A DNA stretch of 64,000 nucleotides from Mitsuaria chitosanitabida ATCC BAA-476 = NBRC 102408 (lineage in GTDB: Bacteria > Pseudomonadota > Gammaproteobacteria > Burkholderiales > Burkholderiaceae_C). This document shows, piece by piece, positions 10,044-21,111 of the stretch. The stretch is taken from NCBI RefSeq assembly GCF_001598255.1, contig NZ_BCYP01000033.1:202067-266066 (forward strand), read 5' to 3'. The first letter of the stretch is position 1. Every line of letters starts with the position of its first letter. The notes beneath the pieces were generated by a model that saw nothing but the letters and a program-made list of their open reading frames with translations, was not told where the DNA came from and made no database searches. Position numbers and translations under genes: made by a program.

Positions 10044-11663
10044 ATGGCCGACCCGATCCTGCTGGCCCGCCACGGCGACATCGAATGCGCGCTGCTCCCC
10101 GCGTTGGCGAACCGCCACGGTCTGATCACCGGCGCGACCGGCACGGGCAAGACGATCAGCCTGCAGAAACTGGCCGAATCCTTCAGCCAGATGGGCGTTC
10201 CGGTCTTCATGGCGGACGTCAAGGGCGACCTGACCGGCATCTCCCAGGCGGGCCATCCGTCGACCAAGCTGCTGGCCGTGCTGCAGGAGCGCGGCATCGA
10301 GCCCCCGCTGTCCCAGGCCTGCCCCACCACGCTGTGGGACGTCTTCGGCGAGCAGGGCCACCCCGTACGCGCCACGGTGTCCGACATGGGCCCGCTGCTG
10401 CTGACGCGGATGTTGGCGCTGAACGAGACCCAGGCCGGCGTGCTTCAGATGGTCTTCAAGATCGCCGATGACCAGGGCCTGGCCTTGCTGGACCTGAAGG
10501 ATCTGCGGGCGATGCTCGCCCACGTCGGCGAGAACGCCAGCCAGTACACGACGCAGTACGGCAACGTCTCGGCGGCCAGCGTGGGCGCGATCCAGCGCGG
10601 CCTGCTCCAGATCGAGGCGCAAGGCGGGGACAAGTTCTTCGGCGAGCCGATGCTGGACATCCACGATTTCATGCAGACGGCCGACGGCCTGGGCGTGATC
10701 AACATCCTGGCGGCCGACAAGCTGATGGCGGCCCCGCGGCTGTACGCGACCTTCCTTCTGTGGATGCTGTCGGAGCTGTTCGAGACGCTCCCCGAGGTCG
10801 GCGACCTGGACAAGCCCAAGCTGGTGTTCTTCTTCGACGAGGCCCATCTGCTGTTCAAGGACGCCCCCGCCGCCCTGGTCGAGCGCATCGAACTGGTGGT
10901 GCGGCTGGTCCGGTCCAAGGGCGTGGGCGTGTATTTCGTGACGCAGAACCCGCTGGACATCCCGGACACGGTGCTGGGCCAGCTCGGCAACCGGGTGCAG
11001 CACGCGCTGCGCGCCTTCACCCCTCGTGACCAGAAGGCGGTCAAGGCGGCGGCGGACACCATGCGGCCCAAGGCCGGGCTGGACATCGCGATGGCCATCA
11101 CCGAGCTGGGCGTCGGCGAGGCGCTGGTCAGCCTGCTCGACGACAAGGGCCGGCCCTGCATCACCGAGCGCGTCTTCGTCCTGCCCCCGGGCAGCCAGAT
11201 CGGCCCGATCACGCCGGAGCAGCGCCAGGCGCTGATCCAGGGGTCGCTGGTGGCGGGCGTCTATGAGAAGCAGGTCGATCGCGAGTCGGCCTACGAGCGC
11301 CTCACCGGCCGCGCCGCGGCGACGCCGGCGGCGGCGGGTCGGGCGGACGGCGCGGCGCCGGCACCCCAGGGCGGGTCCGGCGGCTCGGGTGGTTCCATGG
11401 CCGACGAGGGCAACGCGGTCTTCCGCGGTCGCGCCGGCTCGACCCCGGCGGCGCCCGCGCCCCAGGCGCCGAGCGGCGGCGGGATGCTGGACGGTCTGAA
11501 GGATGTGCTCTTCGGTTCGACCGGCCCGCGCGGCGGCCGCCATGAAGGCCTGGCGGAGACGGCGGCCAAGTCGGCGCTGCGCTCGATCGGGTCCTCGGTC
11601 GGCCGCGAGATCGTCCGCGGCGTGCTTGGCGGCCTGCTGGGCGGAGGATCGAAGCGGCGCTGA
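10044..11663 (+). CDS. HerA-like helicase/ATPase (DUF853, YjgR family)
   Basis: P-loop ATPase of the DUF853 branch of the HerA/FtsK superfamily. Walker A is GATGTGKT at residues 30-37, and Walker B is [11 protein letters not shown] near residue 262. A sensor-like [11 protein letters not shown] segment and an arginine-rich tail (GGSKRR) follow. E. coli YjgR is the reference; the physiological role is not well established. The region from about residue 425 is a Gly/Ala/Pro-rich linker of low complexity. The gene appears monocistronic, with a GGAG ribosome site ten bases before the ATG. Confidence 0.92.
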   Translation: MADPILLARHGDIECALLPALANRHGLITGATGTGKTISLQKLAESFSQMGVPVFMADVKGDLTGISQAGHPSTKLLAVLQERGIEPPLSQACPTTLWDVFGEQGHPVRATVSDMGPLLLTRMLALNETQAGVLQMVFKIADDQGLALLDLKDLRAMLAHVGENASQYTTQYGNVSAASVGAIQRGLLQIEAQGGDKFFGEPMLDIHDFMQTADGLGVINILAADKLMAAPRLYATFLLWMLSELFETLPEVGDLDKPKLVFFFDEAHLLFKDAPAALVERIELVVRLVRSKGVGVYFVTQNPLDIPDTVLGQLGNRVQHALRAFTPRDQKAVKAAADTMRPKAGLDIAMAITELGVGEALVSLLDDKGRPCITERVFVLPPGSQIGPITPEQRQALIQGSLVAGVYEKQVDRESAYERLTGRAAATPAAAGRADGAAPAPQGGSGGSGGSMADEGNAVFRGRAGSTPAAPAPQAPSGGGMLDGLKDVLFGSTGPRGGRHEGLAETAAKSALRSIGSSVGREIVRGVLGGLLGGGSKRR

Positions 11664-11856
11664 AGCCGGGCGGGAGGTCTCCCGGGCACCGATCCGGCCG
11701 CGGACGGGCCCCGGCCCGCGCCAGCGGCGCCGCCGTTCGCGCCGGACGCCGACCGCTGGCGCCGCATCCCTGCGCTTCGTCGCAGGGCGATGGGCGGCCC
11801 GCCGCCGGTCCCCGACAGTCGCGCCATCCCCACCGCGACCTTCATCGGAGACCGCC

Positions 11857-12381
11857 ATGCAACACGCCCCCTCCCTCCTCGACATCCTGGCCCACATCCC
11901 CCTGTTCGTCTGGGGCATCCTGGCCGCCATCGTCGCCATGGGCGTCCGGATGTCGCGCCCGATGACGATGGCCCCCAAGCGGGTGGTGGTCGTGCCGCTG
12001 ATCTGGCTGGCCTTCGGCATCTGGGGGGTGAACAGCACCTCGGGACTGTTCAGCGTCGCCGGACTGGCCTGGGCCGTCGGCATCGCCACCGGCATCACCG
12101 TGATCCGCGGCATCGGCTGGCCCGGCCAGGTGAGCTTCGACGCCGCCACCGACCGCTTCCACGTGGGCGGCAGCTGGTTCCCGCTGGTCGTGATGCTGAG
12201 CATCTTCGTGATGAAGGCCTATGTCGGCATCACCCTGGCCGTGCATCCGGACGTCGCGCATCAGATCGGCTTCATCGTCGTCACCAGCGCCGCCTTCGGC
12301 CTGCTCAGCGGCTGCTTCCTCGGTCGCTCGATCAACATCCTGAGCGCGCGTCCGCGTGGCGTGGCGGCGGTGGCGGTCTGA
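11857..12381 (+). CDS. Small integral membrane protein (resembles DUF6622-type)
   Basis: Protein of 174 residues with about five hydrophobic segments: residues 10-28 (PLFVWGILAAIVAMGV), 42-60, 62-80, 105-125 and 140-160. It has no catalytic motif I can identify. The overall pattern recalls the DUF6622 family, but this is from memory and unverified. GGAG lies seven bases before the ATG. Upstream (11664-11856) I see only GC-rich sequence; downstream is a hairpin-rich patch. Confidence 0.68.
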   Translation: MQHAPSLLDILAHIPLFVWGILAAIVAMGVRMSRPMTMAPKRVVVVPLIWLAFGIWGVNSTSGLFSVAGLAWAVGIATGITVIRGIGWPGQVSFDAATDRFHVGGSWFPLVVMLSIFVMKAYVGITLAVHPDVAHQIGFIVVTSAAFGLLSGCFLGRSINILSARPRGVAAVAV

Positions 12382-12396
12382 AGACCCTCACCCCTG

Positions 12397-12611
12397 CCCT
12401 CTCCCGCAAGCGGGAGAGGGGGTAACACCGCACGGGCGTCATCGTGGCCCACACGCTGAGCGCCCCGGCGGCCCCTCTCCCGCTGCGCGGGAGAGGGGGC
12501 AAGACCAAGCGCTGCGCAGCCAGCCTCCACCTCGCGCCGTAAGACCAAGCGCTGAGCAGCCAGCCTCGACCTCGCGCCGAATGGCCCCTCTCCCGCTGCG
12601 CGGGAGAGGGG
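12397..12611. repeat. REP-like hairpin cluster (three copies) with a 40-bp direct repeat
   Basis: Three near-identical palindromes lie between the membrane-protein gene and the histidine kinase gene, at 12397-12420, 12472-12498 and 12585-12611. Each has arms CCCTCTCCCGC and GCGGGAGAGGG around a 2- to 3-base loop, forming 11- to 12-bp stems. Between the second and third lies a tandem duplication: units 12501-12540 and 12541-12580 (starting AAGACCAAGCGCTG) differ at only three positions. The same palindrome recurs at 43195, 45567, 45677 and 45728, so this is a dispersed REP-type family. Confidence 0.85.
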
Positions 12612-12670
12612 TTGGGGTGAGGGCCGTTGAAGTCAGCGAGCCCCACCCAGCCCCCTCTCGGAAGTCAGCG

Positions 12671-13867
12671 ATGATCGCCACCACCTTGCCCCCGAGCCTG
12701 CCTCCCGCTCCACCCATGCCCCCGATGCACACCGTCGCCAAGCCGCTGACCGCCCGCTGGCTGCTCAAGCAGCTGACGATCGTCGTCTCCATCGCGGTGG
12801 CCATCTCGCTGGTGCTGGTCGCGGTGTTCCGCCAGCCGCCGGGGCTGACCCTGATCTACTGCTCCTTCATCTCGCTGGGCTGCACCTTCTGCATCAACGT
12901 GCTGCGCTACGGTCTGGCCTGGATCCGCCGCGCCGTGCTCAGCCGCCTCGGCCGCGTCCCGCGCCAGCCCCAGGACTGGACCGGATGGCCGGGCTGGCCG
13001 CTGATGGTCCTGTCGCTGCTGCTGGGCACGCCCGCCGGCTACATCTTCGGCGTCGAGATGGGCAACCTGGTCACCGGCCTGCAGGAGCGCAATCTGACCT
13101 CCGTCCCCTGGCGCAGCGCGGTGGCCGTGCTGGTGGTGTCGCTGGTGCCGGGCTTCATCGCGACGGTCTTCCTGCTCTCCCGTCACCGCCTGGCCGACGC
13201 CGAAGCCCACGCCGAAACCCTGCGCCGCCAGGCCGCCGAGACCCAGCTGCGGCTGCTCGAATCGCAGCTCGAGCCGCACATGCTGTTCAACACGCTGGCC
13301 AACCTGCGGGTGCTGATCGGCATGGATCCGGCACGCGCGCAGGCCATGCTCGACCACCTGATCGCCTTCCTGCGCGCCACGCTGTCGGCCTCGCGCGCCG
13401 AGCGCCACACGCTCAAGGACGAGTTCGCCCGGATCCAGGATTACCTGGCCCTGATGCAGGTCCGCATGGGGTCGCGGCTGCGCTTCGAGTTCGAGCTGCC
13501 GGCCGCGCTGGAGTCGCTCAGCGTGCCGCCGCTGCTGCTGCAGCCGCTGGTGGAGAACGCGATCAAGCACGGCCTGGAACCGCATGTCGGCGGCGGCACG
13601 CTGACCGTGCGCGCCGGCCGCGACGGCGACTGCCTGCTGCTGGACGTCGAGGACGACGGCGCGGGCTTCGATCCGGCGGCGCGTCCCGCGCCGGGTGGCG
13701 GCTTCGGCACGACGCAGGTTCGCGAGCGCCTGGCCGTCGCCTGCGGCGGTGGGGCCGGACTCGAGGTCCGGCGCCGCGACGGCGGCGGCACGCTGGCCCG
13801 CATCCGCATGCCGTTCCCGGGGGACGTCGACGCAACCGCCACGGTGGCCGCCGCCGGCGCCGCCTGA
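12671..13867 (+). CDS. LytS/YehU-type sensor histidine kinase
   Basis: Membrane histidine kinase of the His_kinase (LytS) class, 398 residues. Four hydrophobic segments occupy roughly residues 35-55, 57-75, 115-135 and 155-178. A short coiled coil (RRQAAETQLRLLESQLEPH) leads into the phospho-acceptor motif LEPHMLFNTLANLR. The HATPase domain shows LLQPLVENAIKHGL (N box) and DDGAGF (G1 box). A second ATP-lid glycine stretch is GGGFGTTQVRERL. It is paired with the LytTR regulator 62 bp downstream. The ATG follows CGGAAGTCAGCG and closely succeeds the hairpin cluster. Confidence 0.92.
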   Translation: MIATTLPPSLPPAPPMPPMHTVAKPLTARWLLKQLTIVVSIAVAISLVLVAVFRQPPGLTLIYCSFISLGCTFCINVLRYGLAWIRRAVLSRLGRVPRQPQDWTGWPGWPLMVLSLLLGTPAGYIFGVEMGNLVTGLQERNLTSVPWRSAVAVLVVSLVPGFIATVFLLSRHRLADAEAHAETLRRQAAETQLRLLESQLEPHMLFNTLANLRVLIGMDPARAQAMLDHLIAFLRATLSASRAERHTLKDEFARIQDYLALMQVRMGSRLRFEFELPAALESLSVPPLLLQPLVENAIKHGLEPHVGGGTLTVRAGRDGDCLLLDVEDDGAGFDPAARPAPGGGFGTTQVRERLAVACGGGAGLEVRRRDGGGTLARIRMPFPGDVDATATVAAAGAA

Positions 13868-13929
13868 CCCTGGCCGACTGTCTTGCCCCGACATCGACAC
13901 CCAAATCCCTCTCATCCGGAACCGAGCCC

Positions 13930-14814
13930 ATGCCCACCGCCCTGATCGCCGAAGACGAAGAACTGCTGGCCGCGCATCTGCGGCAGGAACTCAAGGCGCT
14001 GTGGCCCGCGCTGGAGGTGGTCGGGATGGCCACGCACGGCGAGGAGGCGGTGACGCTGGCGCTGCGCCACCGGCCCGAGGTGTGCTTCTTCGACATCCGC
14101 ATGCCGGGCATGACCGGCCTGGAGGCGGCTGCGCAGCTCGCCGACGAGTGGCCGGACGGGACGCCCTTCCCGCTGCTGGTCTTCGTGACCGCCTACGACC
14201 AGTTCGCGCTCCAGGCCTTCGAGCGGGCGGCCGTGGATTACGTGCTCAAGCCGGTGCAGCGCGAGCGGCTCGCGCAGACCGTGGGCCGGCTGCAGGCGGC
14301 GCTCGCGCAGCGACAGGCGCCACCGGCGGCGCTGGAGTCGGCGATCGAGCAACTGCGCGGACTGCTGGGCGTCGGCGCGACGCCGTCCGTCGGTGCCTCG
14401 GGCGGCGCCTCGGCGGGCATGACGCCGAGCACGTCGGCGACCGGCGCGGTCGCGGGCGGCGCTTCGAACGCGTCGTCGGGCTCGACGACGCCGCTGCGTC
14501 ACCTGCAGGTCGGCGTCGGCGACGCCATCGTGATGGTGCCGCTGGACGAGGTGGTCTATCTGGAAGCCGCGGACAAGTACGTCCGCGTGCTGACCGCCGA
14601 TCAGGAGTACCTGGTGCGGATCTCGCTGCGCGAACTGCTCCCGCAGCTCGACGCACAGCGCTTCTGGCAAGTCCACCGCGGCCACATCGTGCATGTCGAC
14701 GCGATCGATCGCGTCCACCGCGACGAGGCCGGCAAGCTCACCCTGCGGCTGCGCCGCCGGCCGGAGAAGCTGGCGGTGAGCCGGATGTACGGGCATCTGT
14801 TCAGGGCGATGTGA
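13930..14814 (+). CDS. LytTR-family response regulator
   Basis: Response regulator of 294 residues. The receiver domain (1-120) has the acidic pair Glu8/Asp9, phospho-acceptor Asp55 in CFFDIRMPGM, and the Lys in YVLKPV. A Gly/Ser/Ala/Thr-rich linker of about 60 residues follows, then a C-terminal LytTR DNA-binding domain (from about residue 190: VVYLEAADKYVRV, FWQVHRGHIVHVDAI). It is the partner of the LytS-type kinase just upstream. It ends 18 bp from the 3' end of the convergent adhesin gene at 14833; whether it regulates that gene is untested. Confidence 0.94.
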   Translation: MPTALIAEDEELLAAHLRQELKALWPALEVVGMATHGEEAVTLALRHRPEVCFFDIRMPGMTGLEAAAQLADEWPDGTPFPLLVFVTAYDQFALQAFERAAVDYVLKPVQRERLAQTVGRLQAALAQRQAPPAALESAIEQLRGLLGVGATPSVGASGGASAGMTPSTSATGAVAGGASNASSGSTTPLRHLQVGVGDAIVMVPLDEVVYLEAADKYVRVLTADQEYLVRISLRELLPQLDAQRFWQVHRGHIVHVDAIDRVHRDEAGKLTLRLRRRPEKLAVSRMYGHLFRAM

Positions 14815-14832
14815 GCGCGGCCTAGGCCCATG

Positions 14833-17800
14833 TCAGATGGCGAAGGTGCTGCCGTCCCAACTCACCCTGATCGAGGTCGAGCCGCCGAGCGGCGTCAGGT
14901 TGAGGGTGAGCGCTTCGGCTGCTGGCCCGCCCCACAGAGCGAGTAGCAGGTCCCCGTTCGTCTCGACGCTCTTGCTGTAGCGGAACGTGGCGCCCGACGC
15001 CGCGCGAATCGAGGCAACGACCGCCGACAGGTCCAGTACATCCCCTTCGGCGAAGTTGTAGTCGAGGACAAGATCGGTTCTGGAGGTCTTGGGCTGTGCC
15101 GCGTCCCAGCGGAAGGTATCCGCACCCGCGCCGCCAGACAGCACGTTGAAGTCGTCGCGCCCGGCGAGCAGGACATCCGCGGCGCTCGTTCCGTTCTGGA
15201 CACGGGGCATCGCCCATACCCAGTCGTTGTTGCCGGTGGGGGACCGCAGACTGATCCACGAAATGGGATCCAGCAGACCATCGACCTTCACCGGCACTCC
15301 CACCGCATTGCCGGCCTGATCGACGGCGTACAAGGAGAACAACTGGCGGTAGGTGAACTGCGCCGCGTTGCCATCGTCACCGAAGTCCCGCACGCCCAGC
15401 GCCTCCGCCGCGATGCCGAAGGTGCCAGCTGTCGCAAGCAGTCGCTCCGTGCCCCAGACATCGCTCTGATCGAAGTGACCCGGATCGATCGGATGACCTC
15501 CCTTGGCCTGGAGCACGAACTGCACGGCCTCGTTCGTTGTCACTTCAAGCGCGCCGCCCTTCTTCAGACGGGCACTCACGGTCGGAGCCGAGGTGTCGTA
15601 ATCGAAGCTCAGGCTCTGATCGCTGCTCACGTTGCCGGCCTTGTCGATCTGCCGCACTCGCAGTTCATGTCGACCGTCGTGGGTCAGGGTCGACGCCTTG
15701 AAGCTCGACCCGGAGCCCTCTTGCCAATCCTGCCCGCCGTTGACGCTGTAGTACCAGCGACTGCCGGACTCCAGACCCAGCTCGATTCGTCCATCGGCAT
15801 TCAGCGCGCCCGCCAGACGGAATTGACCGACGTCCGACGTCGCGTCGCCAGGCCGGAGCGCGTAGTAGGCGCTGAACGGCGTGGCCGTCTGCAGCGTCGG
15901 CGCCGCGACCACCGTGTCGACAGTGAAACGCAGCTCCTGCGTCGAACTCGTGTTCCCCGCCGCGTCGACCTGCCGCACCCAGACGACCTTCGCCCCATCG
16001 CCGCTGAACTCCGACGCGGGGATCTCCACGCCACTGCCCGTGCGCCAGGCCAGTTGGTCACGGCTGAACTGCCAGGTGGCCCCGGCCTCCAGCCCGCCGA
16101 TGCTGACGCCGGCCTTCGAGGTGATGCCGTCGGTGGCGCTCGCGCCGGTGTCATCGGCCAGCGAGGCGGTCGGAGCGGCCGCGACGCGATCCAGCGTGAA
16201 GCTCAACGAACCGGTACCGACATTGCCCGCGATGTCGGCCTGGCGAACCTCGACGGTGTAGCTGCCATCGGTGCCGAACTCGGTCGCGGCGATGCGATTG
16301 CCACTGCCGGTCTTCCAGGCGCCGGTCCCGATGCGGTACTCCCAAGCTCGCCCCGTCTCGAGACCGCCGACGGCGATGGCTGCATCGCGGGTGATTCGAT
16401 CGCCATCCACGCCCGTATCGCTCACCAAGGCCGCGCTGACCGCGGCCGCCTGCCGGTCCAGCGTGAAGTCCAGCGACGCTGAACTCACGTTGCCGGCGAT
16501 GTCGGTCTGTCGCACGTCCACGGTGTAGCGCCCGTCCGCGGCGAACTCGGTCGCCGCGATGCGGTTGCCACTGCCGGCCTTCCACGCGCCGCCGCCGATC
16601 CGGTACTCCCAGACCGCGCCGGCTTCAAGGGCGCCGACGGCGATCGTCGCGTCTCGGGTGACCCGGTCCCCGGCGACGCCGGTGTCATCCGCCAGCGCGA
16701 GAGTCGGCGATGCGACGCTCCGATCGACGACGTAGGCCAGGTCGCTGATGGTGACGTTGCCGGCGACGTCGGTGTGCCGGATCTCCATGCGATGCGGGCC
16801 CTCGCCGCCCGCGGCCGTGGACGCGACACGGTCACCGCTGCCGGCCTGCCAGCCGCCCCCGTCGAGGCGGTAGTCCCAACGTCCGCCCGGCTCGAGACCT
16901 CCCACGATCAAGGTGCCGTCGCGCGTGACCCGATCGCCGGCCACACCCGTGTCGTCCGCCAGCGCCACGGTCGGCGCCGTGGCCACGCGGTCGAGCTGGA
17001 ACTCGAACACCGTCGTGGCCTGGTTCCCCACCGCATCGGTATGCCGGACCTCCGCGCGCTGCCAGCCGTCCGGCGCGGACGAGAACTCGCTGCCGGCGAT
17101 GCGGTCCCCGCTGCCCGCCTTCCACTCGCCGCCGTTGACACGGAACTCCCATCGGCCGCCGCGCTCGATGGCGCCCACGCTCAAGCTGCCATCGCGCGAG
17201 ATGCCGTCGCCAGCCAGGCCGCTGTCGTCGACCAGGCCCACCGTCGGTGCCGCCGCCTGACGTTGCAGCTGGAAGACGAGACTGCCGAAGGCCTCGTTCC
17301 CGGCGGCATCGATCTGCTGGATGCGGACCGTCTGCGCGCCATCGGCCATGCCGTCGAACGCCGATCGGTCGATGCGATCACCATGCCCCCGCTGCCATTC
17401 GCCGCCGTTGATCTGGAAGTTCCAGATGGCGCCGGACTCCAGACCGCCGACGATCACGGTCGGGTCGTGGGTCCGACCGTCGTCCGCCACACCGGAGTCC
17501 ACCGCCAAGCTGGCCGTCGGCGCGGCAACGCGGGTATCCAGCGTGAAGACCAGCGTCGCGCTCCCCCGATTGCCCGCGCCGTCGACGTGGCGGAGCTCGA
17601 CCCGGCGCTCACCCGCCTGCGAACCGAACTCCGAGGCCGCGATCGTGTCACCGGTCCCGGCCACCCACGGGCCGCCGTCGAGCCGGTACTCCCAGAGCAG
17701 GCCCGCTTCCAGTCCGCCGATCTTCACCGTCGCGTCCCGCGTGATCCCGTCCGCGCTGGACAGCCCGGTGTCGTTCGCCAAGGTGAGGGTCACCTCCGCC

Positions 17801-18966
17801 GCCCGGGTGTCCAGCACGACGCGCAGGCTGCCGATCGGACCCTCATTGCCCGCGGCATCCGTCTGCCTGACCTGCACCTCCTTCGCGCCATCGCCGCCCA
17901 GTTGCGCGGACTCGATCGTCGTGCCCGTCCCGTTCCACCAGCTCACGCCGCCATCGACGCTGTACTGCCAGCGCGCGTCCGCCTCCAGACCGTCGACGCG
18001 GAGGGTGCCGCTGCTGCTCCAGCTGTCGGCGGAGGACGTGCCGGTATCCGCCACCAGCGACAGCGCCGGCCCCACCGGCGCGATGGTGTCCATGTCGAAC
18101 TGCAGCTGCCCCGCGGCGCTGCGTCCGCCTTGTTCGTTGACCTGCGCCACCAGCAAGGTCTTGCTGCCGTCGGAGCCCAGGGCCGTTGGGATCAGCGCGG
18201 TGCCACTGCCCGCTTGCCAGGTCTTGCCACCATCGAGCGAATACTCCCAGCGTGCGCCCGTCTCCAGCGCGGCGACGCGGATCTCGCCCGCGGCGCCGAG
18301 CAGCCCGTCACGCGACGCCCCGGGCGCATGGAGGGTGAGCTGTGGCGTGGCCGGCGTCGGCACGGCCGGATCCGGCTTCGGTTCAGGCTTCGGTTCAGGG
18401 TCGGGATTGGGGTTGGGGTTGGGGTTGGGGTTGGGGTTGGGGTTGGGATTCGGTTCCGGCTTGGGATCCGGCTTGGGTTCGGGTTTGGACTCGGGCACGG
18501 GGTCAGGTGTCGACTCGGTTCCTGGCTTGGGTTCGGGATCGGGCTTCGGATCGCCCTGCGGCTTCGTGTCGCTCCCCGATGCGCTCATGACCGCCGCGGC
18601 CGACCCCGCGGTCAGCGCGGCGCCCAGCAACCAGGTCGCCATCGCGGCGACGGACTTCTCGGTCGAAGTCTCGTCCTTGCCATTCGACCCGGGGAGGGGT
18701 TCCGTCGACTCGCCACCGCCGACCACGGCCGGCCCGGGCGCCGAGGCGGGATCGGTCGCCGACGCCTCCGGCGGCGTGACGATGGCTTCGGCCTGCTCCG
18801 GCGTCTGTACGGTCTCGTCGTCAGTCGGGTGCGCCGCGTCGTGCTCGTTCTTGCGCCGACGCTCGACGTCCGGCGCGACGTCCGGCGCGACACCATCCGC
18901 GTCAGGCACGCCGGAACGAGCGGGTTGGTCGGGGGAAGGCATGAGGCCGTGTCGGGAGAACTGCAT
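14833..18966 (-). CDS. Large Ig-like-repeat protein with a type I secretion C-terminus (adhesin 1)
   Basis: Protein of 1377 residues. An acidic N-terminal region is followed by a hydrophobic Ala/Gly segment (about residues 108-130) and a low-complexity linker of KP, PE and PN dipeptides. About ten Ig-like repeats of roughly 90 residues follow, each with an LADDTG..GDRVTRD motif, a GGLEAG..WEYR..GG.W..GSG core and an RQTDAAGN ending. The C-terminus has one RTX-like LSGGAGADTFRW element and a VLDLSAV block as in type I secretion (T1SS) C-terminal target domains. This architecture is that of secreted biofilm/adhesion proteins. No transporter genes adjoin it. The start is uncertain: ATG 18966 or 18942, neither with a clear ribosome site. 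Confidence 0.85.
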   Translation of the reverse strand: MQFSRHGLMPSPDQPARSGVPDADGVAPDVAPDVERRRKNEHDAAHPTDDETVQTPEQAEAIVTPPEASATDPASAPGPAVVGGGESTEPLPGSNGKDETSTEKSVAAMATWLLGAALTAGSAAAVMSASGSDTKPQGDPKPDPEPKPGTESTPDPVPESKPEPKPDPKPEPNPNPNPNPNPNPNPNPDPEPKPEPKPDPAVPTPATPQLTLHAPGASRDGLLGAAGEIRVAALETGARWEYSLDGGKTWQAGSGTALIPTALGSDGSKTLLVAQVNEQGGRSAAGQLQFDMDTIAPVGPALSLVADTGTSSADSWSSSGTLRVDGLEADARWQYSVDGGVSWWNGTGTTIESAQLGGDGAKEVQVRQTDAAGNEGPIGSLRVVLDTRAAEVTLTLANDTGLSSADGITRDATVKIGGLEAGLLWEYRLDGGPWVAGTGDTIAASEFGSQAGERRVELRHVDGAGNRGSATLVFTLDTRVAAPTASLAVDSGVADDGRTHDPTVIVGGLESGAIWNFQINGGEWQRGHGDRIDRSAFDGMADGAQTVRIQQIDAAGNEAFGSLVFQLQRQAAAPTVGLVDDSGLAGDGISRDGSLSVGAIERGGRWEFRVNGGEWKAGSGDRIAGSEFSSAPDGWQRAEVRHTDAVGNQATTVFEFQLDRVATAPTVALADDTGVAGDRVTRDGTLIVGGLEPGGRWDYRLDGGGWQAGSGDRVASTAAGGEGPHRMEIRHTDVAGNVTISDLAYVVDRSVASPTLALADDTGVAGDRVTRDATIAVGALEAGAVWEYRIGGGAWKAGSGNRIAATEFAADGRYTVDVRQTDIAGNVSSASLDFTLDRQAAAVSAALVSDTGVDGDRITRDAAIAVGGLETGRAWEYRIGTGAWKTGSGNRIAATEFGTDGSYTVEVRQADIAGNVGTGSLSFTLDRVAAAPTASLADDTGASATDGITSKAGVSIGGLEAGATWQFSRDQLAWRTGSGVEIPASEFSGDGAKVVWVRQVDAAGNTSSTQELRFTVDTVVAAPTLQTATPFSAYYALRPGDATSDVGQFRLAGALNADGRIELGLESGSRWYYSVNGGQDWQEGSGSSFKASTLTHDGRHELRVRQIDKAGNVSSDQSLSFDYDTSAPTVSARLKKGGALEVTTNEAVQFVLQAKGGHPIDPGHFDQSDVWGTERLLATAGTFGIAAEALGVRDFGDDGNAAQFTYRQLFSLYAVDQAGNAVGVPVKVDGLLDPISWISLRSPTGNNDWVWAMPRVQNGTSAADVLLAGRDDFNVLSGGAGADTFRWDAAQPKTSRTDLVLDYNFAEGDVLDLSAVVASIRAASGATFRYSKSVETNGDLLLALWGGPAAEALTLNLTPLGGSTSIRVSWDGSTFAI
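18405..18450. repeat. GGTTGG hexanucleotide repeat inside adhesin 1
   Basis: Seven or more copies of the hexamer GGTTGG/GGTTGGG-type unit. On the coding (minus) strand they encode the PNPNPN linker of adhesin 1. Being a multiple of three, gain or loss of units changes linker length without breaking the frame. Confidence 0.85.
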
Positions 18967-19113
18967 GACGGAGATTCACTGTGGTCAATGGAAAGCTGGC
19001 AGTATCAAAAGCACGCCTCCGCGCGGCCATCACCCATCACGGCCATCCCGGCCGACGCGACTCAACTTTTCGAAGCAGACGATCCCTAAAACGTCAGGGG
19101 CTCCCTGCCCACG

Positions 19114-19119
19114 TAGAAT
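19114..19119 (+). promoter_or_regulatory. Possible -10 element (TAGAAT) for glnS
   Basis: TAGAAT lies 30 bp before the glnS start, in the 183-bp divergent region between adhesin 1 and glnS. No convincing -35 hexamer is visible at the expected distance, so this is a weak call. Confidence 0.3.
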
Positions 19120-19149
19120 CTCCGGCCTCTCTCGAGACTCCCTAAATCG

Positions 19150-20982
<1,833 letters not shown>

Positions 20983-21071
20983 GCGTCGACACATGAGCGT
21001 TGGCCGGTGATCGCCGGCCGATGAACGCCGGTTGACGGCCGTCGGCCAAGGACCGTCGACCAGCGAATCAA

Positions 21072-21095
21072 GGGGCGCCTCGGGCGCCCCTTCTT
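21072..21095 (+). terminator. Rho-independent terminator after glnS
   Basis: The stem GGGGCGCC / GGCGCCCC (21072-21079 and 21083-21090) with a TCG loop is followed by TTCTT. It lies between the convergent glnS and adhesin 2 genes, 90 bp after the glnS stop and 17 bp from the adhesin 2 stop. Confidence 0.75.
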
Positions 21096-21111
21096 CATGG
21101 CGTCGTCCGGA